Under the pieces are notes generated by a model that was not told where the DNA came from, did not search any database, and saw nothing but the letters and a program-made list of their open reading frames with translations. A stretch of 64,000 nt of DNA, taken from positions 1-64,000 of the forward strand of contig CAUJDS010000031.1 of NCBI GenBank assembly GCA_963169695.1, read 5' to 3'. A program made the position numbers and the translations under genes. The number at the start of each line of letters is the position of its first letter. Position 1 is the stretch's first letter. Shown here piece after piece: positions 1 through 8,389 of the stretch. Source of the DNA: Bdellovibrionota bacterium (GTDB lineage Bacteria; Bdellovibrionota; UBA1018; CAUJDS01).

Positions 1-147
1 CGGTTTTTGGACTACGTCCGAGGGTTTCGGGACAAGCAGGGGTACGCCCCGTCGCAGCAGGAGATCGCGCGACATTTCCAAGCTGCATCCATCAGATCCC
101 GCATCGCCATGGGTAACCCAGCGGTGCGACTTAGATCGAAAAGCTAA
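1..147 (+). pseudogene. LexA-like N-terminal fragment, cut by the window edge and broken
   Basis: Frame 1 from the first base reads RFLDYVRGFRDKQGYAPS and then QQEIARHF, which matches the N-terminal winged helix-turn-helix of LexA repressors (the GYAPS-x-x-EIA motif). After ARHF the reading stops resembling LexA, where the recognition helix should follow, and the frame ends at a TAA at 145-147. No LexA dimerisation or autocleavage (Ala-Gly / Ser-Lys) segment follows in any forward frame. The best reading is a truncated or recombined lexA-family remnant, although the 5' end lies outside the window. The 196 bases after it, up to the next gene, hold only a short gccct/agggc hairpin near 215-230 and nothing else I can name. 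Confidence 0.55.
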
Positions 148-343
148 GACGCAGAAAGACTGGAGTACGGACTCAGGGTCCAGGACTCGGATGGGGGAAT
201 TTTCGATTTTGGGCCCTGAAGGGCTCTTTGTTGCCCGTCGCCTTCGGGAAAAATGGTGTTTAAAATCCCTATCCCTCATTAAGCCGGACTTCAGAATCTT
301 TACAATCCTAAGTTGCTCCGTTAGGGTTTCTTCGGGGGTCGTT

Positions 344-919
344 ATGAAGCGACGATGGATTGTGCTTTTGGGCTTACTCGGTACGGTTTCGGCTCACGCG
401 TTTGATTCGTGCGACAGGAGTTTTCATGAGGGGCCATTGCCCTTGAGTCGCCTGTTTCAGTCAGGGGCGGCGGTTCTCGTTTTGCCGGAGGTGTTGGTTG
501 CGGTATTGAGGCGACCCATGGACTATTCGGCGCTGCTTCAAGATTTCTACCATCCTATCAACGCCGCACTGAAAGATGCAATTCGACGCGCGACGAAGAA
601 GGACTGGCCTCGTCTGAAGATTCATGATGCCCATGTGGTATTTGGAAGAACAGAGGCTGCGCCCTATCCGGTGAGAGATCGAGACGCTAGGGAGTGGACG
701 GTTCGGGTGACTATTCCGTTTCCGTATCGTGATCAGTCTCCTGGTTCTGCCTATCCCATTGAGTGGATGAGTGGAGGAGTCTATCGAGACTTGCCTAGCG
801 TGGCTGCTCCCCCTGGGGCTGCCTTGTTCAATGTTCTTGAAATGGGAGACCACGCCTTCAATGCCAATGCCTCTCGTGACGTAGTCCATTTTGACTTTGA
901 GGTGGAGCTTTGGCCCTAA
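344..919 (+). CDS. secreted protein of unknown function (191 aa)
   Basis: I do not recognise the family. The ORF opens further upstream, but the ATG at 344 is the likely start because it begins a classic signal peptide (MKRRW, a hydrophobic LLGLLG core, then AHA before FDSCDRS) and has a GGGGG stretch 5-6 bases upstream. The mature part is about 170 residues, with an FYHPINAALKDAI segment and a tail rich in beta-prone, aromatic and acidic residues (VHFDFEVELWP). It should be exported to the periplasm or beyond. It converges with the large minus-strand gene, with the two stops 11 bases apart. No lipobox or membrane segment follows the signal peptide. Confidence 0.7.
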   Translation: MKRRWIVLLGLLGTVSAHAFDSCDRSFHEGPLPLSRLFQSGAAVLVLPEVLVAVLRRPMDYSALLQDFYHPINAALKDAIRRATKKDWPRLKIHDAHVVFGRTEAAPYPVRDRDAREWTVRVTIPFPYRDQSPGSAYPIEWMSGGVYRDLPSVAAPPGAALFNVLEMGDHAFNANASRDVVHFDFEVELWP

Positions 920-930
920 GGCAGTTCAAA

Positions 931-3351
931 CTAGGCGCCCTTTTTCTTACCTAGCAGACACTGAAATCGATCCCAAAGGCCTTGGCGTTTTTTCTCGGGT
1001 GATTGGGGATTGGGCTGAGGTTTGGTTTCGATCCCGTGTTCAATATTGTAGATGGCTTGGTCGAGCTTTTGCTTAGCCGCTTGGCGACCGGCCAATCTCT
1101 CTACCGTTTCCTTATCTGGTGTTGAGTATTTCTTGGCAAGATCGGTCCATTTGCGCTCTTGGCAGACCTGATGGATGGCTCGTCGCCTGGATTCAGGTTG
1201 GATGGCTTCTCTTATGTCGAGCATGAAAGCATCTTTCGGCCGACCCATGTCTTTATTTAAATAGGCTTCAATAGCTGCTTCTGGAGTTAAGCGACTTCCA
1301 CTTATCTGACCATCAAGGTACTGACGAAGCTCGGGGAGTAGTGACTGGGTCTCGGTGTTGAGGACCTCTTCCGAAGGATAAGAAAGGTCGAACCAGGCTT
1401 TGAGCCTAGCGATCTCTGATGCATTATTCTGTCGCTTTCTTTCGGCCCGCCTTTCGCTGAGGTCCGCACTCATGGTTTGGTGAGAGCTTGCGGCCATTTC
1501 ATTGGCTGTCTTCCAGTTGGTCGCGACGAATGGATCCTTGCTTTGAGGAGGTTGAACGGATTTGGCCCATTCGAGAAAGGCAAGGGATTCGTCGTTGGGA
1601 GCCTTTTCAGCAAAAAATCGAATAAGAGCTTTCCATCCAAAGACAGAGCTTGGAGAGGGGTCGGCATCCTTGAGCAAGACTTGAGTGACAAAAGCCTTTG
1701 CAAACTCCGAGCGCTTTATCGGTGGAGTCCCCTTTAGTCGTGCATAGGTCATCCCGCCGTAATCTAAAAATTTGTCCACTGCTTTATTGGCTGATGAAGC
1801 TGCTTCGTACCGTCCGACTTCACGGAGGTGAAGGTGAGTGAGCGCAGCAAAGTCGGCATCCTTGGCAATAGAAGGATAAGTCGCGATAAAGTAGGTTTCG
1901 AGCTGTGGATAAATCGTAGCGAGGTTGTCGGTTCCGACTTTCTTTCTGAGGTCCTTGTAGACGCCTTGAAGGCGAGCAAGCGATACCTCTCCACTAAAGT
2001 AGGGGTCGTCTCTTAGGTAGGCTTTAAATCGATTTTGAGCACCCACGGCGTCTGAGCCACTCACCAGGCCAGGCACATTTCTTTGTCGTTCTACCGAACC
2101 TAGCGCGACTTCCACTGCCCGAGTGTGAGGGATGCCTTCCTTGAGGTATTTTAGCCAGCGGTCGTGAATTTTTCCAAAGAGTTGTTCGGTGGCATCATAT
2201 CCACTACTTGGTTTGGGAGGGGTGTCTGGGGTTACTGGAGTTCCCCCAACACCGAAGGAAGCATTCTCAAGTAAGTCGATGTGGCCGTTCAGCTTGGACT
2301 TCAATGCCTTCCACTCTGGCGGAGCAGTGGTGCCGTCCTTCCATTTGAATTGTTGAAGGATCCATTTTGCGGACGCTCCTGCTTCTGGTTCGGGGCTTTC
2401 GATCAAGTCTTGAACCAGCATGGAGAGGGTGCTGAGCGTGGTGGCTCTTGGGGTCTCTTTTTGGTGGACGTGATTTTGAAGGATGGCTCTGATCATGGCG
2501 GACTTTGTGGCGAATCGGGGATCCTTGGAGAATCGCTCTCGTAGCTTCTCGGTTGCAAAGTCAAATTTTAGCTTCTCCCAGCTTGAGCCACCTTGGTCGA
2601 CCAGGACGCGAGAGGTCGTCATAATGAGATGGTGAGAGGCTTCGATTGCAATATCGGGATTTTGAGTCTCGGAGAGTGTCGCCAGTAAGACTTCGACGGC
2701 TGCAGTATAACTTTTCTTTTGAGTGAGATCGGCAAAGAACCTGAGGTAGTCGGTGTCTTTGTTAGTCGAAGTATAAAAGGAGTTACTCCTCACACTCTTG
2801 CTGAATTCTTGGAAAGCGGCTTTCTCAATAGTTGTCGCGTTTGGATTGCGGGTGTCGAGTCCCGAGAGGGCCTTATCCCAGGTTTGGCCACGGCTCATGC
2901 GATTTGCCCAATACATTCGGAGTTCGGTCTTTCTTTGCTTTAGGGCGGATGCATGGTCAAGTGAACTGCCTTTTAGGGTTTCATGTCGTTCCGCCGCAAG
3001 CTCCATCCACTCCGCATACCGGGTCTTGTCTTTGAGTGCGGCATTGGCTCGATTGATCTCTTTCATGATGAGATTCTTGAGATAGCCAGTGGTCCCTGGA
3101 GTTTCTGTCTGAGATATTTCCTCACTGGTTACGGGGGCAAAGTTTTTTGCGAGAGCTCTCAATTTGCTTTGAATCTCTTCCGCTGATACACCTGGCGTTA
3201 TTCCAAATGCCTCTTCTGGGGTCTTGCTTGCGATAAGACTTGCTAGGGAATCTCTGAGTTGATCCAACTGACTAAGTGACTCAAGCTCCTTGGCAATTCC
3301 AAGATTGGTCAGGGCCAAAACTCCAAGCAAGATCCCTATCTTCAGTTTCAT
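931..3351 (-). CDS. large exported protein with a J-domain-like N-terminus lacking HPD
   Basis: The 806-residue protein begins with a signal peptide (MKLKIGILLGVLALTNLGIA). Residues about 46-115 follow the DnaJ pattern: FGITPGVSAEEI, then LRALAKNF, a loop, and EINRANAALKDKTRYAEW, equivalent to helices I, II, III and IV. The HPD tripeptide that activates Hsp70 is replaced by an A-P-V stretch at 72-74, so Hsp70 stimulation is not expected. The remaining ~690 residues are mostly alpha-helical and polar, with a Pro/Gly-rich linker (GVGGTPVTPDTPPKPSSG) separating two halves that may be distantly repeated helical regions. The C-terminus is basic. The location is predicted periplasmic or extracellular. 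Family and function are otherwise unknown, and the J-like assignment rests on pattern reading alone. Confidence 0.75.
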   Translation of the reverse strand: MKLKIGILLGVLALTNLGIAKELESLSQLDQLRDSLASLIASKTPEEAFGITPGVSAEEIQSKLRALAKNFAPVTSEEISQTETPGTTGYLKNLIMKEINRANAALKDKTRYAEWMELAAERHETLKGSSLDHASALKQRKTELRMYWANRMSRGQTWDKALSGLDTRNPNATTIEKAAFQEFSKSVRSNSFYTSTNKDTDYLRFFADLTQKKSYTAAVEVLLATLSETQNPDIAIEASHHLIMTTSRVLVDQGGSSWEKLKFDFATEKLRERFSKDPRFATKSAMIRAILQNHVHQKETPRATTLSTLSMLVQDLIESPEPEAGASAKWILQQFKWKDGTTAPPEWKALKSKLNGHIDLLENASFGVGGTPVTPDTPPKPSSGYDATEQLFGKIHDRWLKYLKEGIPHTRAVEVALGSVERQRNVPGLVSGSDAVGAQNRFKAYLRDDPYFSGEVSLARLQGVYKDLRKKVGTDNLATIYPQLETYFIATYPSIAKDADFAALTHLHLREVGRYEAASSANKAVDKFLDYGGMTYARLKGTPPIKRSEFAKAFVTQVLLKDADPSPSSVFGWKALIRFFAEKAPNDESLAFLEWAKSVQPPQSKDPFVATNWKTANEMAASSHQTMSADLSERRAERKRQNNASEIARLKAWFDLSYPSEEVLNTETQSLLPELRQYLDGQISGSRLTPEAAIEAYLNKDMGRPKDAFMLDIREAIQPESRRRAIHQVCQERKWTDLAKKYSTPDKETVERLAGRQAAKQKLDQAIYNIEHGIETKPQPNPQSPEKKRQGLWDRFQCLLGKKKGA

Positions 3352-3452
3352 AGCGTCCTAGAGATTCTCTCTGATTCTAGATCAAAGCACTACCGCATTT
3401 TTCTGACGGATGGAGAGATTCTATCGGGCGCCCCCGAGTTGTTGGGGCTTGG

Positions 3453-3944
3453 CTACGGCGCAATACCAAAGTGTGCCTTGACCGTACGCAGTGCAAGCTC
3501 GCTATGGTGGGAGATGGCGTTTTTGCCGTGGCCCAGTTGCATGGCTGTCAAAGCGCTTTGGATATTGCTCGATCCGATCAGAGTCCATCCGTTGCCTGGT
3601 GCTGCGGCATTGTGTTCGGCGACGGCTGCTTCGAAGAGTTGGGTGACGCTTGGTAGGACTGAGGGTTTGTAGGATTGAGTACCGTCAATTAAGTAACGCT
3701 GGACGTAGTCGAGGATGCGTTGATTGGCTGGGAAGCCGTCCAGTAAGAATGGACTGTGAATGAGAAGTGCGGCGGAGGATAATGCCTCGCCTGCAAAAAT
3801 CTGCTGATAGCCACTTCCGACTCCAGCGTCCATCGGTAAGTATTGCGGAGTATGAGCGAGGCAATAGGGAGACAATTGAAGTCTGCCATGCTTAACGAAG
3901 CGCATTAAGTCACAGGTCTCTCTCCCAGACAGTTGAGGCGACAA
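3453..3944 (-). CDS. ORF of unknown function, possibly the 3' remnant of a larger gene
   Basis: This is a 163-residue frame with protein-like composition (segments such as LLIHSPFLLDGFPANQRILDYV and a Gly/Ser/His-rich end). It has no signal peptide and no recognisable start context: its first ATG lies just downstream, in transcription order, of an IS30-type transposase remnant and a terminator-like hairpin. It could be the C-terminal half of a gene cut by that insertion, or a short hypothetical gene. No catalytic motif is evident. The 100 bases between it and the start of the 806-aa gene hold nothing I can identify. Confidence 0.4.
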   Translation of the reverse strand: MSPQLSGRETCDLMRFVKHGRLQLSPYCLAHTPQYLPMDAGVGSGYQQIFAGEALSSAALLIHSPFLLDGFPANQRILDYVQRYLIDGTQSYKPSVLPSVTQLFEAAVAEHNAAAPGNGWTLIGSSNIQSALTAMQLGHGKNAISHHSELALRTVKAHFGIAP

Positions 3945-3971
3945 CTAGGGGCATCGATGGAGGCGCTTCAG

Positions 3972-4002
3972 AAAAAAAAAGGCTCTGAATAGGTACGGAG
4001 CC
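3972..4002 (-). terminator. rho-independent terminator reading leftward
   Basis: On the minus strand the sequence reads GGCTC, a 12-base loop, GAGCC, then a run of nine T. It lies downstream of the SDR-like gene at 4234-5610 and just past the stop of the IS30-like remnant. It would end transcripts coming from the mutL-miaA cluster. The stem is only 5 bp with a large loop, so efficiency may be modest. Confidence 0.5.
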
Positions 4003-4006
4003 AATT

Positions 4007-4156
4007 TCAATTTGCCAGTGCAACACTTTGATTTGTAGCAACTTCATAGGGTGTTCTATAGTCGAGTACGCGTCTTGGTCTATGGTTTAATTTATCTTCA
4101 AAAGTTTTTAAGAGTCCGATCGTAAACTTTTTGGGGTCGAAGCGGCGAAACGGCTG
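4007..4156 (-). mobile_element. remnant of an IS30-type transposase C-terminus
   Basis: On the minus strand the open frame from after a TGA (rc at 4157-4159) to the TGA at 4007-4009 reads ...RRFDPKKFTIGLLKTF, then EDKLNHRPRRVLDYRTPYEV and a short tail. The element L-N-x-R-P-R-x-x-L-x-Y-x-T-P-x-E-V is the signature end of IS30-family DDE transposases. Everything upstream (the DDE core and N-terminal HTH) is missing or out of frame, and I could not find terminal inverted repeats. It is a decayed relic between the SDR-like gene and the ORF at 3453-3944. Confidence 0.6.
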
Positions 4157-4233
4157 TCACATCTCCCACCAATTTGGATCTTAGTGGGATCTATGCGGGC
4201 CTTATGATTGCTATCAATCTTTAGGTTGTCGAG

Positions 4234-5610
4234 TCACAACTTGGATAGATATTTTCCGAAGGATCTCATAACGAGCAAATGAAGTGGTGCTTGGGTGAAA
4301 ATATAAAAAAACCAGGGTAGTGCCGGCCGAAATTCATGGATGGCGGCTAGGACATACCTTCGATTAAGGACCACCCTGAATTCTAGCCTGCCGTGATTTT
4401 CCTCTCCCACCAAAATGCCATTCATGATGTTTAAAAGCTGCCTGTCAGGATTGCTTCGTATGGAGTTGGTTTTGAGCTCCAGAAGGACCGGGCGAGATGC
4501 AAAAGCTGAAAGAGCCAGAGAAGCTTCTTTTTTTCTTACCTTTACTAGGGGATTTAGGAATCTAGGTAGCCAATCAAGGTACTGGTTCATCACCCATTCA
4601 GCGTTCTTTCCGTGAGGAAGTGGCAAACGTTGGACGGATCGAACGGATTTTTGTGGTGCCCTAAATTGAAAAAGCCGAACACCGCCCACTGTTTTGAGGG
4701 GGATGACCTTTAGAAGATCAGCATATGTTGTATTCAAATGGTTATGGGAGAGTAAATTCTGGGGCCGAGCCAACATGGCGTGTTCGAGAGATTCAATCAG
4801 TGGGTAGACCAAATCCTTGGATGTGTTGGTGATTAAGCTGACCCAGAGTCGAGATAAGGTCGGAGTAAAAAAGGGCACGGAGAAAAAGAATCGCTTTTTT
4901 CCGACAATTTTGGAAGTTTCTTTCATCATCTCGAGATAGGTAATCGGCTTACAGCCAGCAAGATCATAGACCTTTCCTAGGTGCTTGCCTTCAAATGCAA
5001 CGGTGCAAAGCGAATGAATGACGGTTGCTAGATCTACTGGAGTGGTAAGGGTTTGAGTCCATCTGGGGCAAACCATGAATGGAAGGCGTTTGACGAGCTT
5101 TAATAAAATTTGGAATGAGGATCCCGCTTGTCCAAGGATGAGTCCTGCACGGAGGACAGTGATAGGAAGTTGAAATTGTGCAAAGACTTCCTCCACTTCA
5201 AGACGGCTCTGCAAATGAAGCGATAGTGTTTTTGTTTCGGGAATCAAACCGCCCAAATAGATCAATTGTTGGATTTTGGTTTTCTTAACCGCTCTAGAAA
5301 AATTATCTGCAAGGATCAAATCATAGTCCGCGAAGCTTCCCTGATCGAGGTGGGCGGTCGGTCCCATGGAGTGCACCAGGTAGAACGCTAGGTCCGTTTC
5401 TGCAGGTACCGCTTCCTCAATGGACTTGAGACTGAAGAGATCACATGCCTTCCAGTTAATTCGAGGGTCGCTCGATTTCTGTAAACTCCGTGACAGAGCT
5501 ACTACCTTTGCATTGGGAAATTTTTCTAGGAGGCGCGTAAGCAAAGCCATGCCGATATAGCCACTTGCGCCAGCGACTAGGATGGTGGGTGAATTTTGTT
5601 CCATGGACAA
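4234..5610 (-). CDS. NAD(P)-binding epimerase/dehydratase-like SDR protein
   Basis: The 458-residue protein starts with a Rossmann fold: the glycine motif GASGYIG at about 13-19, an LSRS basic patch after beta-2 that suggests NADPH, and YLVHSMG, which is typical of the atypical extended SDR branch often annotated as NAD-dependent epimerase/DUF2867-like. The N-terminal ~290 residues are the SDR domain; the C-terminal ~150 residues contain an FQFRAPQ segment and end in an aromatic WFFYIFTQ stretch that may be membrane-associated. The substrate is unknown. It is the last gene of the minus-strand cluster, 59 bases after miaA, and is followed by an IS30 relic and a terminator-like hairpin. Confidence 0.75.
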   Translation of the reverse strand: MSMEQNSPTILVAGASGYIGMALLTRLLEKFPNAKVVALSRSLQKSSDPRINWKACDLFSLKSIEEAVPAETDLAFYLVHSMGPTAHLDQGSFADYDLILADNFSRAVKKTKIQQLIYLGGLIPETKTLSLHLQSRLEVEEVFAQFQLPITVLRAGLILGQAGSSFQILLKLVKRLPFMVCPRWTQTLTTPVDLATVIHSLCTVAFEGKHLGKVYDLAGCKPITYLEMMKETSKIVGKKRFFFSVPFFTPTLSRLWVSLITNTSKDLVYPLIESLEHAMLARPQNLLSHNHLNTTYADLLKVIPLKTVGGVRLFQFRAPQKSVRSVQRLPLPHGKNAEWVMNQYLDWLPRFLNPLVKVRKKEASLALSAFASRPVLLELKTNSIRSNPDRQLLNIMNGILVGEENHGRLEFRVVLNRRYVLAAIHEFRPALPWFFYIFTQAPLHLLVMRSFGKYLSKL

Positions 5611-5669
5611 CTCCTTACCGACGCAGCTTGCTTACGAACGGGGATGGCTATTTTCTGTTAAAAAAAATA

Positions 5670-6611
5670 TTAGTTTAGGTACACGCTCTCCAGTGATTGA
5701 GAGACTAAAGACCGATCTCGATCGAGCACAAAGTGCAGCGCATCCTTTTCGCCGCGAAACCAAGTGCGTTGGCGTTTGACGAGTTGGCGAGTAGCTAGCG
5801 CAATCTCCGATTCCAGGCCAAGCAATCCTTCAGCAACTTTTCGACCTTCGGGCTTTTTTCCTGCGAGGTAGTCGAGGCATTGTCGGTACCCTACGGCTTG
5901 AAGCGATCTCGCGTCGGGATAGGTCTTGTGCAAATTTTGCACTTCTTCAAGGAAGCCACTATCAAGCATCTTCTTGGTCCGAAGTGAGATGCGTTGGTTT
6001 AATTCATTGGCGTCGCGGTCTAGGATCAGTGTCGGAAATTCGATGCGGGGAGAAGTGGGCCTTTCGCTTTCGAGTTGTGAAGGCTTTTTTCCATGAAAGA
6101 GCAAGATTTCGCAGGAACGAATCAGACGATAGCGGTCATTCTTTTCTACCTTACCGGCATACTCAGGGTCCCCAGCTTGGAGTTGCTGATACAACGCTTC
6201 ATTGGATTGAAGCTCGAGTTGTTTGCGCTTTTCGGGATCTGGTTTTGCAACGTCCCATAGACCATACCGCAAAGCCTTCAAGTAAAAGCCTGTTCCGCCA
6301 ACAATAAGTGCGCGGTTGCCGCGAGAATGTACTTCGTCGAGAACCTTCAATACGTCCTGGTAGAAATCTCCAGCAGAGTAAGGCTCATCAGGACTTCGGA
6401 CATCCAAGAGGTGATGTCGCACTTCACTTTGTTCTTGGGGTGTTGGTTTGGCAGATCCGAGATCCATTCCACGATAGACCTGGATGCTGTCGGCATTGAC
6501 AATCTCGATCGTCGGGTGTTTGCGGCAAAAGCTGAGGGCAAATTCTGACTTTCCACTAGCTGTGGTCCCGGTAAGAATAGGAACGGCTTTGGCTATCACC
6601 TCTGAAACCAT
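5670..6611 (-). CDS. miaA: tRNA dimethylallyltransferase MiaA
   Basis: MiaA transfers a dimethylallyl group from DMAPP to A37 of tRNAs reading UNN codons. The 313-residue length is normal. The P-loop GTTASGKS sits at residues 15-22, followed by VNADSIQVYRGMDLGSAKP (the D-S-x-Q-x-Y substrate motif), the HHLLD motif, and IVGGTGFYLKAL. The C-terminal region has AVGYRQCLDYL and the typical RQLVKRQRTWFRG. The start at 6611 overlaps the mutL stop by 16 bases, consistent with translational coupling; the mutL-miaA order is widely conserved in bacteria. The protein is cytoplasmic. Confidence 0.96.
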   Translation of the reverse strand: MVSEVIAKAVPILTGTTASGKSEFALSFCRKHPTIEIVNADSIQVYRGMDLGSAKPTPQEQSEVRHHLLDVRSPDEPYSAGDFYQDVLKVLDEVHSRGNRALIVGGTGFYLKALRYGLWDVAKPDPEKRKQLELQSNEALYQQLQAGDPEYAGKVEKNDRYRLIRSCEILLFHGKKPSQLESERPTSPRIEFPTLILDRDANELNQRISLRTKKMLDSGFLEEVQNLHKTYPDARSLQAVGYRQCLDYLAGKKPEGRKVAEGLLGLESEIALATRQLVKRQRTWFRGEKDALHFVLDRDRSLVSQSLESVYLN

Positions 6612-8377
6612 TCTTCAAAGCGAGATCGAGGGACTTGCACAAGCGTGGGTCGTCCATGGGGACAATTCCAAGGGTGTTGGCATCGAAAAAGCCGATAGAA
6701 GACGGCCTTTGCTTCTTCAGGTTCTAAGACGTCGCCTGCGCGTATGGCTGAATGGCACGCTTCGGAGGCTAGCTTCTCAAAAAGTGCTTCGTCCAGCTCG
6801 AGTTTGGAGCGAACGACGTCTGCCTCCGTGAGTCGTGACACAAGTCCCGTGAGGCGAGCAGTTAGGTTCTGGTCGCCCCAGTACGCAGGTATGGATCGAA
6901 AAACGAGAGCGTTTTCGCCAAATGGGTCCGCGACAAAACCCATCCTCTCCAGAAGCGGAAGTCTCTCGGTTATTCGTTTCATCATAAGCGCATCTACTCG
7001 AATCGCCTCGGGTAAGAGGAGCTCTTGTGATGGTGGCGGTGTGTCTGTTTGAAAAACCGCTTTCTGTAGCTCTTCATAGCGGATGCGTTCGTGCGCGGCA
7101 TGCTGGTCAACCATCCAAATTTTTTCGCTTTCCTCAAACAAGAGGTAAGTCTGAAAAACCGATCCTCGAAAAACCAGTTGTGGAAGTGGATGACTTTCCG
7201 TCAATACGACCGTCGTTCCGTCCGTGGGTGAAGAGAAAGTTGCAAGTGGAAGTTCGGATTGAAAGGCAGGAATGGAGGAAGCTCCTGGACTTGGAGTAAA
7301 GGAGGAAGGCGCGCTGGTTGGGAAGAATAGTCGCGGTTCCGAAGCGGTCCACTCTTGCGATGCCGAAGGAACATAGCCGGTACTACCGTGATGCGCGATT
7401 AATTGCTCTGCTAAGGACTGAACACTTCGAAAAACATCCTGCGATCGCAGAAACCGTACTTCGGTTTTTGTCGGATGGATATTGACGTCGATTTCGTTCG
7501 GCGGAACCTCCATTTTCAACAAGAGTGCCGGAAACTGTCCCGGCAAAAGCGCCTGGCGAAATGCCGAAAGCATCGCTTGCTGAAGCAGGCGATCTTTGAG
7601 AATACGGCCATTCACAATCTGAACCAGCTTGCGCGTAGAAGGTAGGCTCAATCCCTGAAGCCAATAAAGCGTCATTCCTGGTTCGTTCTGTGTATGGGAT
7701 TGGAGTGGAAACGATTGGCCATCAGCAAGGATGCGTTGGATTCTTTTCTCTAAAGGCTCAGCGGGTGCGTCGAATATAAGTTTGTCCTGATGGGTAAGTT
7801 GAAAGCTGACATTTGGGTGAGAAAGTGCAAAGCGTTCCATCCATTCCTGTACAGCCATGAGTTCGGAGCGATTGGATTTGAGAAACTTGCGTCGCGCAGG
7901 GATTTTAGAAAAAAGATCGCGCGCCTGAATTCGGGTGCCACTTTCTTTATCCAGAAAATAGCCAAAGGTAATTTTTCGTGTCTCACCCGAAGTTCCATTG
8001 AGCTCATACGCGTCTGTCGCTCCTTGAAGACGAGAAAGGATGGACACATCCGCACTTGCTGCAATGGATGCCAGGGCCTCGCCTCGAAACCCAAGTGTGT
8101 GGAGTCGCTCGAGGTCTTCCATTTCTCGGAGTTTGCTAGTGGCATGGCGAAGTAGACATTTGGTTAGATCCATTGGACCCATCCCGGCCCCATTATCGAT
8201 CACCTCTATAAGGGTCTTTCCACCCTCTTCAAGGATTACGGCAATCCGAGTTGCACCAGCATCGAGTGAATTTTCTATCAGTTCTTTAATGGCGCTTGAA
8301 GGCCGTTCAATCACCTCACCAGCAGCAATTTTTTCGGCAACATCATTGGGGAGGACTTGGATGAGAGGAGCGTTCAT
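6596..8377 (-). CDS. mutL: DNA mismatch repair protein MutL
   Basis: MutL couples MutS mismatch recognition to strand incision and excision. The 593-residue protein has the GHKL ATPase N-terminus: VIERPSSAIKELIENSLDAG, DNGAGM, and TLGFRGEALASI, plus the transducer domain ending in VNIHPTKTEVRF. A proline/serine-rich linker (about 340-390) leads to the C-terminal dimerisation domain with VDQHAAHERIRYE and the QHPWNCPHGRPT motif. I do not see the DQHA-x2-E-x4-E endonuclease motif in a strictly canonical form, although DQHAAHERIRYEE fits it well, so metal-dependent nicking is likely. It lies between the C45 acyltransferase (12-base gap) and miaA (overlap). Confidence 0.96.
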   Translation of the reverse strand: MNAPLIQVLPNDVAEKIAAGEVIERPSSAIKELIENSLDAGATRIAVILEEGGKTLIEVIDNGAGMGPMDLTKCLLRHATSKLREMEDLERLHTLGFRGEALASIAASADVSILSRLQGATDAYELNGTSGETRKITFGYFLDKESGTRIQARDLFSKIPARRKFLKSNRSELMAVQEWMERFALSHPNVSFQLTHQDKLIFDAPAEPLEKRIQRILADGQSFPLQSHTQNEPGMTLYWLQGLSLPSTRKLVQIVNGRILKDRLLQQAMLSAFRQALLPGQFPALLLKMEVPPNEIDVNIHPTKTEVRFLRSQDVFRSVQSLAEQLIAHHGSTGYVPSASQEWTASEPRLFFPTSAPSSFTPSPGASSIPAFQSELPLATFSSPTDGTTVVLTESHPLPQLVFRGSVFQTYLLFEESEKIWMVDQHAAHERIRYEELQKAVFQTDTPPPSQELLLPEAIRVDALMMKRITERLPLLERMGFVADPFGENALVFRSIPAYWGDQNLTARLTGLVSRLTEADVVRSKLELDEALFEKLASEACHSAIRAGDVLEPEEAKAVFYRLFRCQHPWNCPHGRPTLVQVPRSRFEEWFQR

Positions 8378-8389
8378 ATCCTAGGAGGG

